A DNA stretch of 6,374 bases from Bacteroidota bacterium (GTDB lineage Bacteria; Bacteroidota; Ignavibacteria; UBA10030; UBA6906): the NCBI GenBank assembly GCA_003541875.1, contig DPLS01000293.1:1-6374 (forward strand), in the 5' to 3' direction. The notes beneath the pieces are model-generated. The model did not search any database and was not told where the DNA came from. It saw only the letters and a program-made list of their open reading frames with translations. Positions 1 to 5,566 of this stretch are shown in pieces; position 1 is the stretch's first letter, and every line of letters starts with the position of its first letter. The position numbers were made by a program, and so were the translations under genes.

Positions 1-1
1 G

Positions 2-457
2 AGCAAGGCCCCGGAACCGGTTGAAGCATTCACGGCGAAGTATCCGAACTCTGAGATGGTGCGAAGTGCGCTCTACACCCTCTGGCGATCCTACACCAAA
101 GCAAAAGACGGCGAACACGCCCGCAAGTACTTCACGCAGTACATCGAGAAGAACCCGAACGACGCGGGGATGATGAACAACTACGCGTGGGGCTGCGCTG
201 AGAATGGCATCAATCTTGACCATGCAGCAGATGTTGCGAAGAAGGCCGTTGATCTGTCAACAAAAGATGCAGACAAGGCATCGTTCCTCGACACGTATGC
301 GACTGTGGAGTTCGCAAAGGGAAACACCGACAAGGCAATTGCCCTCGAACAGCAAGCGCTTGACATCGCAAAGAGCATTCCCAATGCGAAGCTTACGGAA
401 TACGAAAAGTCGATGGCGAAGTTCAAGTCAGGGAAGAAACCAACTGGCCCTCAATAA
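2..457 (+). CDS. TPR-repeat protein, C-terminal part (5' end outside window)
   Basis: The frame is open from base 2 with no stop upstream, so the gene starts before the window; the ATG at 56 is an internal Met. The visible 151 residues look all-helical and fit about three degenerate tetratricopeptide units. One begins near ALYTLWRSYTKAKDG, one at NNYAWGCAENG with NLDHAADVAKKAVDL, and one at FLDTYATVEFAKGNTDKAIALEQQAL. The NNYAW...AKKAVDL...LDTYA...GNTDKAI pattern is the usual spacing of TPR helices A and B. TPR domains act as protein-binding scaffolds. In bacteria similar C-terminal tails occur on thioredoxin-like, periplasmic and lipoprotein TPR proteins, but the N-terminal domain that would decide this is not in the window. 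The tail ends in a basic, low-complexity stretch (KFKSGKKPTGPQ) and a TAA stop, followed by an intrinsic terminator. The TPR call is fairly sure; the cellular role is unknown. Confidence 0.82.
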   Translation, partial: SKAPEPVEAFTAKYPNSEMVRSALYTLWRSYTKAKDGEHARKYFTQYIEKNPNDAGMMNNYAWGCAENGINLDHAADVAKKAVDLSTKDADKASFLDTYATVEFAKGNTDKAIALEQQALDIAKSIPNAKLTEYEKSMAKFKSGKKPTGPQ

Positions 458-483
458 GGACCAAGATTCAGGAATGATTCATC

Positions 484-524
484 GAGGGCGATTCTCAGAA
501 CGGGATTCGCCCTCATCATTTTTT
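484..524 (+). terminator. Intrinsic terminator after the TPR gene
   Basis: An 8-bp perfect GC-rich stem (GAGGGCGA at 484-491 pairing with TCGCCCTC at 507-514) is followed, after four bases, by six T residues at 519-524. It lies 26 bp after the TPR stop codon. This is a standard rho-independent layout. It also argues that the reading frame through this hairpin is not coding, which supports the downstream ATG for the acetyltransferase. Confidence 0.75.
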
Positions 525-551
525 ACTACCAACAATTCCATTGGCCTGCAC

Positions 552-1055
552 ATGAAACCGAATCTTTCGTCAGTTGCGGTTCGCAAAGCAACGCGGGATG
601 ACGCTTCGGCGATACTCTCGCTGGTTGATGCTCTTGCCGAATACGAGAAGCTCAGCCCACCGGACACTTCAGCTAAGGCAAGACTAATCAGAGACATGAC
701 CGCCAATCCTCCACGCTTTGAAGCTTATCTTGCCGAATGCGACGGAAGAGCCGTCGGCTACGCGTTTGTCTTTGAGACCTACTCCAGCTTTCTTGCCCTT
801 CCTACTCTGTACTTGGAAGATCTCTTCGTCCTACCCGAGTACAGACAGAAGAAAGCCGGCTACGCGCTTTTCACAACATTGGTCAAGGAAGCTCACGCAC
901 GCGGGTGCGGACGTATGGAATGGACCGTGCTCGACTGGAATCAGCTTGCCATCAACTTCTACAAGCGGCTTGGAGCAACACACATGACGGAGTGGCAACT
1001 GTACAGAATGGTGAGAGGTAAGATGGAACGGATCATCGACACATCAAGTTCATAA
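552..1055 (+). CDS. GNAT-family N-acetyltransferase, SSAT-like
   Basis: The product is a 167-residue single-domain GNAT protein, expected to move an acetyl group from acetyl-CoA to an amine. It aligns by eye over nearly its whole length with the spermidine/spermine N1-acetyltransferase (diamine/thialysine acetyltransferase) branch. Matching blocks are VRKATRDDASAILSLVDALAEYEKL near the N-terminus, LYLEDLFVLPEYR (86-98), and WNQLAINFYKRLGA (129-142). Tyr137 sits where SSAT enzymes have their catalytic general-acid tyrosine. The acetyl-CoA loop reads R98-Q-K-K-A-G103, so the first glycine of the usual R/Q-x-x-G-x-G/A motif is Lys101. The frame is open upstream to an ATG at 474, but that would add 26 residues encoded by the terminator hairpin; homology starts just after 552, so 552 is chosen. 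No convincing Shine-Dalgarno or promoter is seen in the short leader. Substrate is not determined: polyamine, diamine or amino acid are all possible. Confidence 0.85.
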   Translation: MKPNLSSVAVRKATRDDASAILSLVDALAEYEKLSPPDTSAKARLIRDMTANPPRFEAYLAECDGRAVGYAFVFETYSSFLALPTLYLEDLFVLPEYRQKKAGYALFTTLVKEAHARGCGRMEWTVLDWNQLAINFYKRLGATHMTEWQLYRMVRGKMERIIDTSSS

Positions 1056-1068
1056 GGTCAAGGGACTG

Positions 1069-3654
1069 TCAGAGTTTGGCTGCAAGCACGACAATCCCTT
1101 TAGCTGAGTACACGCTTCCCCCGTTCTCGTTCAGTCCTTCCAACAACACAATGTAGATTCCCATACGAGCTTTTTGCCGTTCTTCATCATATCCATCCCA
1201 CACAACATCACGTCGCGCACCGCTCGGTTCGTTGTTCACGAGATATCTAATCAGGCGCCCTTTGACATCGTAGATTCTCAGACTGATTGTGGCAACTTCG
1301 GTCGGCAATTCACAATGGACCACCGAGAAATCCTCCACACCATCGCCGTCAGGCGAAAAGGGATTTGGCGAACAGGAAATGTTTGCGTTGATCGGTACCA
1401 TCGCGGTGAAGATGCTGTTGGTGATTCCAGGAGTACCCCCCACGACCAAGACACACGTACTCCAGTTGCGCGCATCGTTCGAAGCAAGGTTGGGACGGAT
1501 CCGTTCGAGTGAGCGGCCCGTTGCGTCAGTGATCGCAGGGCTGTGCCATGCAGGCGAGTAGGCAACACTATCAATGATGCTGAGTGTTGCGTCCCTGACA
1601 ATCACCGCGTCCCCTTCATTATTGAGGCCCAAGCTCGACTGGCTGACAGTTGTAAAGAGTCCCAGTTGCATTGTATCAAGATAATGGAAGCGAGAGAAAA
1701 CGGAAGAATCAGACGCAATGAGGAAGAATTCGCCGGAGTGCAAGAGACGTCCGTGAGACGCCAACAGGAATTCATTCACACTTCCTGTTGTTCCCGGACG
1801 GTCAGACATCTTCCACCCTGTCAGATCAATGTCGGTAGAGCTGATGTTCGTCAACTCAACGTATTCAGCCTCGCCTGTGAATGGAGCATACATGATCTCA
1901 TTGACAACGACAACCCGCGACTCATACCCAATCTTGACGGCAAAGATCGTTGAGTTGTTTGCTGTCCTTTCATCTGGTCCATACTCGACACGTGCAATCA
2001 CGCTATGGACACCAGGTGGAGGGCTTGTCCATTGGGCAGAAACGCGCAACGTATCTCCCCGTGATAAGGATTGGGAGACGTTGACACGCGAGATGAGTTC
2101 GGCAGGCACCGCGATGGAGTCGTGGTTGACATCATCGAAGAAGGCAACGTCGAAGCTCGGGCAGAGCATCCGACCGACATTCTTTACGGTAACAGAGAGC
2201 GTCACAGGTATCCGGGGTGCGCCAATAAGCGTGATGTTCTTCATGGCTCGTAAGTCATTGTCTGCCACGGCGACGGAGTTTTCTCTTCCCGGAGTGGCGT
2301 GCGTCGAACTTGTCGATGATGTCCAGTTCGACGAATCGTTCGATGGCTCGAACACGTCGAGCCTCTCCAGCGATGAGCCACTGCTTCCTCCCCACGCTGG
2401 AAGGTAGACAACGCTGTCCATCATTGCCATGCGATTATCATACAGAACCACCGCGTCGCCGGTGTTATTCAACGTCGGGAAGGTGGGAACATTCACGACC
2501 CTCGCCGGAATGGCAGGATGGACATCGAGTAGCGCTGCCGAGTCCTTCGTCACCACAAGAAATCCAAACGGAGGAATGAACAAGTGTGAAGAGCTGATGA
2601 GCTTCTTTGACGCGACATTGTTGTCCGAGACGAGCCAGTCTTTGATGTTCACGCTATCGCTTCGCGTGTTGAAGAGCTCCATCCACTCGGGTTCTGTTCC
2701 AGTCGGTGCGTACATGATTTCATTGACAACGACACTCTGCGGACGGTAGCCGATCCATAGCAGGCTATGTATTTGATTGTTTGCAGGATTCTGATCGAGT
2801 GAGTACACGACCTGAGCAATGAAGTTCCTGATTCCAGGAGAAAAGGACCCAAGGTCTGCCGTGACCTCAATTGAATCGCCCTGAAACATTGGGTTCAGAT
2901 TATTCACGGTGGCTATGAGTTCAGCGGGTTGTGGCAGGGAGTCATTGTTGAGGTCACAATAGAACCTCACCTCGAATGACAGGGCCGGTTGAAGACCCAA
3001 ATTTCTTACGAGCGCGAAGGCGTGAACGATATCCTGCTCGTTCACCATAGGTGGACTATACCGGAGTCCGGCCATAGCAAGATCGTGTGCTGTCTGGACG
3101 GTCAGTGTAACATCGTCAATCCGGAGCGTTCCTGTGGGACCTCCGATATCAGGAACAACCCTCCATCGGAATTGCACTCCGGTTCTGTTGGAGAGGGAAA
3201 TCGGCAGCACACATGAAGTGAGCACATAGTTTGTCGAGCCGGGGTAGGTCAGACTGTCACTAACCTGAACCGGGAACGACCCTCCACCGTCGAGAGAAGC
3301 TTCCACGACAACTCGGGCAAGGTGGGTGGAGGAGCGACGTGTATAGAACTCAAGCCGATCAGGAATCTGGCCACGAAAGTCGAATAAGGGAGAAATCAGC
3401 GCCTGACCGATGGTTGCATTTGTAGAGACCACCGCGTTGGGTAAGGTGCGAGGCGTGCTGGTTGTCGTTGTGAAGTCATTGGTGCCCGGTGTGCGGGTTT
3501 GCGTCGAGGACCAACCGGGTGGCAGATTCGGCACTGCAACCGAATCGAAATTCTGTGAATAAGGAAACACAGAAATCTGGCTGTGGCTTATAGGAGCGAG
3601 CCAGATGTTGATGAAGAGGACAAAGCGGACAAACAAGTTCGAACGAGGCCTCAC
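1069..3654 (-). CDS. Secreted multidomain protein: jellyroll, (CARDB-LTD)x2, C-terminal FlgD-like/T9SS-type domain
   Basis: The 861-residue product begins with a hydrophobic signal peptide (residues 1-25, likely cut after SHS before QIS). Next comes a beta-rich jellyroll/MAM-like region (about 29-187, starting FPYSQNFDS), then CARDB1 (190-302), lamin-tail domain 1 (306-458), CARDB2 (465-577) and lamin-tail domain 2 (580-748). A C-terminal Ig-like domain (758-861) opens with PNPFSPDGDG and contains IYDVKGRLIR and WDGYDEERQ, as in FlgD-like or type IX secretion sorting domains. Both lamin-tail copies start VVVNEIMYAP and contain GDAV and SLER. Each CARDB copy holds a D-x-N-x-D-S-x5-E loop (234-245, 508-519), suggesting Ca2+ binding. 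The start is GTG, with AAGGAGG five bases upstream. No enzyme motif is seen; a cell-surface adhesion or matrix role is inferred. It converges on the acetyltransferase gene with a 13-bp gap and no visible terminator between them. Confidence 0.88.
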   Translation of the reverse strand: MRPRSNLFVRFVLFINIWLAPISHSQISVFPYSQNFDSVAVPNLPPGWSSTQTRTPGTNDFTTTTSTPRTLPNAVVSTNATIGQALISPLFDFRGQIPDRLEFYTRRSSTHLARVVVEASLDGGGSFPVQVSDSLTYPGSTNYVLTSCVLPISLSNRTGVQFRWRVVPDIGGPTGTLRIDDVTLTVQTAHDLAMAGLRYSPPMVNEQDIVHAFALVRNLGLQPALSFEVRFYCDLNNDSLPQPAELIATVNNLNPMFQGDSIEVTADLGSFSPGIRNFIAQVVYSLDQNPANNQIHSLLWIGYRPQSVVVNEIMYAPTGTEPEWMELFNTRSDSVNIKDWLVSDNNVASKKLISSSHLFIPPFGFLVVTKDSAALLDVHPAIPARVVNVPTFPTLNNTGDAVVLYDNRMAMMDSVVYLPAWGGSSGSSLERLDVFEPSNDSSNWTSSTSSTHATPGRENSVAVADNDLRAMKNITLIGAPRIPVTLSVTVKNVGRMLCPSFDVAFFDDVNHDSIAVPAELISRVNVSQSLSRGDTLRVSAQWTSPPPGVHSVIARVEYGPDERTANNSTIFAVKIGYESRVVVVNEIMYAPFTGEAEYVELTNISSTDIDLTGWKMSDRPGTTGSVNEFLLASHGRLLHSGEFFLIASDSSVFSRFHYLDTMQLGLFTTVSQSSLGLNNEGDAVIVRDATLSIIDSVAYSPAWHSPAITDATGRSLERIRPNLASNDARNWSTCVLVVGGTPGITNSIFTAMVPINANISCSPNPFSPDGDGVEDFSVVHCELPTEVATISLRIYDVKGRLIRYLVNNEPSGARRDVVWDGYDEERQKARMGIYIVLLEGLNENGGSVYSAKGIVVLAAKL
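1411..3087 (-). repeat. Internal tandem duplication of a CARDB-LTD module (coding)
   Basis: Two protein-level units follow each other: residues 190-458 (3087 down to 2281) and residues 465-748 (2262 down to 1411). Matching landmarks in the same order are the D-x-N-x-D-S loop, IGY just before the lamin-tail start, VVVNEIMYAP, NN-x-GDAV, DSV-x-Y-x-PAW, SLER, SND-x-x-NW and TPG-x-x-NS. At DNA level only short blocks remain similar, such as the NEIMYAP codons near 1882-1911 and 2704-2733, so the duplication is old or the units were shuffled in from diverged copies. Confidence 0.8.
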
Positions 3655-3659
3655 CGATG

Positions 3660-3666
3660 CCTCCTT
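3660..3666 (-). promoter_or_regulatory. Shine-Dalgarno site for the secreted protein
   Basis: On the minus strand AAGGAGG lies five bases before a GTG codon at 3654. It matches the anti-SD core almost fully and decides the non-ATG start, placing the signal peptide directly at the N-terminus. Confidence 0.8.
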
Positions 3667-3695
3667 GATGAGAGCGAGAGCGAAGGATACTGCCG

Positions 3696-3724
3696 ATGAT
3701 AATAAGTTTCCTATCGAATTGCAA
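3696..3724 (-). promoter_or_regulatory. Candidate sigma-70-type promoter for the secreted protein
   Basis: Read on the minus strand, TTGCAA (3724-3719) and TATCAT (3701-3696) are separated by 17 bases. They match TTGACA at four of six and TATAAT at five of six positions. The inferred start of transcription is about 30 bases before the GTG codon. No experimental support; the promoter consensus of this lineage may differ. Confidence 0.4.
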
Positions 3725-3745
3725 CTGACGGCGATTGACCAGTTG
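3722..3745. promoter_or_regulatory. Possible operator: CAACTG-N12-CAGTTG inverted repeat
   Basis: Two perfect 6-bp arms (3722-3727 and 3740-3745) flank a 12-bp spacer. Their centre, 3733.5, coincides with the midpoint of the two candidate -35 boxes, and each arm supplies the TTG of one -35 box. A dimeric regulator bound here could affect both divergent genes. Arms this short can arise by chance, so this is a weak call. Confidence 0.25.
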
Positions 3746-3771
3746 ATTTTGGCGAAGAGATTGCATATATA
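3743..3771 (+). promoter_or_regulatory. Candidate sigma-70-type promoter for the receiver gene
   Basis: TTGATT (3743-3748) and TATATA (3766-3771) are separated by 17 bases, each matching the sigma-70 consensus at four of six positions. This gives a leader of roughly 25 bases before the ATG at 3802. It is back to back with the candidate minus-strand promoter, 18 bp between the two -35 boxes. Confidence 0.4.
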
Positions 3772-3801
3772 GGCGGTATACGCTAATGGTGTATCCTTTT
3801 T

Positions 3802-4164
3802 ATGGGCAATTCAATCCTCTTTGTTGACGATGACCCGGACCTGCGGGAGATTGTGTCCGACCAGCTCTCCGCCTCGGGCTATGATGTGGACTCAGCAGAA
3901 GACGGCGAACTAGCGATCGACAAACTCCAGGAGAAGAACTACGAAGTTGTATTGCTCGACATTACCATGCCCAATAAGAACGGTATGGATGTGCTTCGCT
4001 TCACGAAAGACCATTCCATGAGCTGCAAGGTTATCATGCTGACAGGAATGGTGGGTCTGTCTATCGCAATTGAGAGTATCAAGCTCGGTGCCGCCGACTA
4101 CATCACAAAGCCTTACAACATGGACTACTTGCTCTCTTCGATAAAGCGGGCCCTGGAAAAGTAA
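3802..4164 (+). CDS. Single-domain response regulator (CheY-like receiver)
   Basis: This 120-residue protein is a complete receiver domain with no output domain. The acidic pocket is D9-D10-D11 (FVDDDPD), the phospho-acceptor is D53 in VVLLDITMP, and the switch residues are T81 (IMLTG), Y100 (AADYITKP) and K103. All residues needed for phosphotransfer and the aromatic switch are present. Sequence flavour (SAEDGELAIDKLQ, GAADYITKPYNMDYLL) resembles receivers of NtrC/AtoC-type regulators, but the stop codon is followed directly by a terminator, so nothing more belongs to this gene. Such proteins act in phosphorelays or bind a partner protein when phosphorylated. No histidine kinase, chemotaxis or flagellar gene is in the window, so its partner is unknown. 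The ATG at 3802 gives the canonical length; no clear Shine-Dalgarno precedes it (TATCCTTTTT), suggesting weak or leader-independent initiation. Confidence 0.93.
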   Translation: MGNSILFVDDDPDLREIVSDQLSASGYDVDSAEDGELAIDKLQEKNYEVVLLDITMPNKNGMDVLRFTKDHSMSCKVIMLTGMVGLSIAIESIKLGAADYITKPYNMDYLLSSIKRALEK

Positions 4165-4182
4165 CTCGACAAGTGCCCTAAC

Positions 4183-4218
4183 AAAAAAAAGCGATCCCAG
4201 CATCCTGGGATCGCTTTT
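4183..4218. terminator. Bidirectional intrinsic terminator
   Basis: A perfect 10-bp stem (GCGATCCCAG at 4191-4200 with CTGGGATCGC at 4205-4214) has a 4-base loop, CATC. Eight A residues precede it (4183-4190) and TTTT follows (4215-4218), extending the pairing to 14 bp. On the plus strand it ends the receiver transcript 18 bp past its stop; on the minus strand it ends the ahcY transcript with eight U residues, 22 bp past its stop. The two genes converge on it. Confidence 0.92.
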
Positions 4219-4240
4219 CGTTTCGTACACAGTCTGGCAT

Positions 4241-5521
4241 TCAGGTACCCGCGCTATAGTCATCCATGTACTTCTTCTGTTCTGGCGTGAGTCTGTCGAT
4301 CGAAATGCCGTTGGTCGCCAGTTTCACCCGAGCAATCTGCTGGTCCTGTTCTGCCGGAATATCATAGACTCTGTTCTCAAGACGCTTCCCCTTCTTGTGC
4401 ACTTCGGCAAGACGAAGCTGCGACATGAACTGATTGGCAAACGACATATCCATCACCTCCGAAGGATGACCTTCCGCGGCAGCCAGATTCACCAACCTCC
4501 CCTGGGCAAGGACATAGATGCGCTTGCCGTTTTTTAAAAGGTACTCTTCGTTGTCGTCACGAATCACCCGTTTGGACTTCGTCAACTTCGCAAGGTCCGT
4601 CAGATTGATTTCGCAATCGTAGTGGCCAGTGTTGCAGACAATCGCCCCTTCTTTCATTACGTGGAAATGCTTCTTGATGATAATATCCTTCACGCCGGTC
4701 GCCGTGATGAAAATATCTCCTACTTTTGCAGCGTCATCCATCTTCATCACCCTGAATCCTTCAAGCGTCGCCTTTAGTGCAGCAGTTGGTTTCACTTCAG
4801 TAATGATGACGTTTGCACCCAATCCTTTTGCACGCATCGCCACACCCTTCCCACAGTGTCCAAAGCCCGCGACGACTATGTTCTTGCCGGCAAGCAGCAC
4901 GCTCGTTGCCCGCAACACACCATCAAGAGTCGACTGACCTGTGCCATAGACGTTGTCGAAATCCCACTTCGTCTCCGCATCGTTTACAGCAATGACCGGA
5001 TACTTCAACGCACCATCAGCGGCCATTGCCCGCAATCGATGGACACCCGTTGTCGTTTCCTCTGTTCCGCCGATGACGTACTTCTCTGCAAAGTCAGGAT
5101 GGTTCTTGTGGATCGTGAAGATCAGGTCCGCTCCATCGTCGAGCGTAAGGTTGGGATGTATCTTCAGCGTTTCCTCGATGCACCAGTAGAACTCCTTCAC
5201 ATTCATCCCGTGCCAGGCGAAAATTGAAATGCCCTGTGCGGCAAGCGCTGCTGCAACAGCATCGTTTGTTGAGAGCGGGTTGCACCCACTCCAGCTTACC
5301 TGAGCGCCCGCATCGACAAATGTTTTCACAAGCACAGCAGTCTCCTTTGTCACATGGAGGCACCCGGCAATACGGTAGCCTTTCAGCGGTTTGGTCTGCT
5401 TGTACTTCTCACGGAGAGCCGCCAACACGGGCATGCGCGATTCTGCCCATTCGATGAGCTTGTTGCCCTCATCCGCCAGCTTAAGATCTGCTACTTTGAA
5501 CTTTCCTGCTTTCGAATCCAT
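4241..5521 (-). CDS. ahcY: Adenosylhomocysteinase (S-adenosyl-L-homocysteine hydrolase), short form
   Basis: This cytosolic NAD-dependent enzyme reversibly splits S-adenosylhomocysteine into adenosine and homocysteine, removing the product inhibitor of methyltransferases. The 426-residue protein keeps the catalytic set: H56 (CLHVT), D129 (DDGAD), E155 (EETTTGV), K185 and D189-N190 (NDAETKWDFDN), and H300 (NTGHYD). The NAD-binding loop is GFGHCGKG (219-226), and GRLVNLAAAEGHP with MDMSFANQ is the family signature near the C-terminus. Two features mark the short type, as in Thermotoga and archaea: no ~40-residue insert after the DDG-x-D motif, and no C-terminal KPDHYRY tail (it ends in KKYMDDYSAGT). 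The usual DDGGD reads DDGAD. The ATG at 5521 has AAAGGA six bases upstream. It lies 45 bp downstream of metK on the same strand, most likely in one operon, and ends before the shared bidirectional terminator. Confidence 0.97.
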   Translation of the reverse strand: MDSKAGKFKVADLKLADEGNKLIEWAESRMPVLAALREKYKQTKPLKGYRIAGCLHVTKETAVLVKTFVDAGAQVSWSGCNPLSTNDAVAAALAAQGISIFAWHGMNVKEFYWCIEETLKIHPNLTLDDGADLIFTIHKNHPDFAEKYVIGGTEETTTGVHRLRAMAADGALKYPVIAVNDAETKWDFDNVYGTGQSTLDGVLRATSVLLAGKNIVVAGFGHCGKGVAMRAKGLGANVIITEVKPTAALKATLEGFRVMKMDDAAKVGDIFITATGVKDIIIKKHFHVMKEGAIVCNTGHYDCEINLTDLAKLTKSKRVIRDDNEEYLLKNGKRIYVLAQGRLVNLAAAEGHPSEVMDMSFANQFMSQLRLAEVHKKGKRLENRVYDIPAEQDQQIARVKLATNGISIDRLTPEQKKYMDDYSAGT

Positions 5522-5527
5522 TCGTGT

Positions 5528-5533
5528 TCCTTT
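5528..5533 (-). promoter_or_regulatory. Shine-Dalgarno site for ahcY
   Basis: AAAGGA on the minus strand ends six bases before the ATG at 5521. It supports this start within the short metK-ahcY gap and shows ahcY can be translated independently from a shared message. Confidence 0.65.
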
Positions 5534-5566
5534 GTTGAATATATGTTGGACTTTAAAAAATCTGCT

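Noticed and set aside
528..543. CCAA...TTGG inverted repeat before the acetyltransferase start
   Set aside because: Arms of only four bases around an eight-base loop are expected by chance.
204..1055. A single 283-residue gene covering the TPR region and the acetyltransferase
   Set aside because: Its first 90 residues overlap the well-supported TPR frame, have no family resemblance and run through the terminator hairpin. GNAT homology begins just after the ATG at 552.
1829..2407. A 192-residue plus-strand frame inside the secreted-protein gene
   Set aside because: It is antisense to well-recognised lamin-tail and CARDB coding sequence, has a low-complexity Ser/Thr-rich translation and no recognisable motif. 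Other antisense frames in this gene are the same kind of shadow.
3476..3766. A 96-residue minus-strand frame crossing the divergent promoter region
   Set aside because: It overlaps the signal-peptide region in another frame, and the real gene has a strong Shine-Dalgarno in front of its GTG.
5545..5566. A terminator between metK and ahcY at the T run on the minus strand
   Set aside because: Six T residues follow the metK stop, but no stem longer than about three base pairs precedes them.
5522..5566. A SAM or SAH riboswitch ahead of ahcY
   Set aside because: The gap is only 45 bases, too short for these aptamers plus the ribosome site. A riboswitch upstream of metK cannot be judged from this window.
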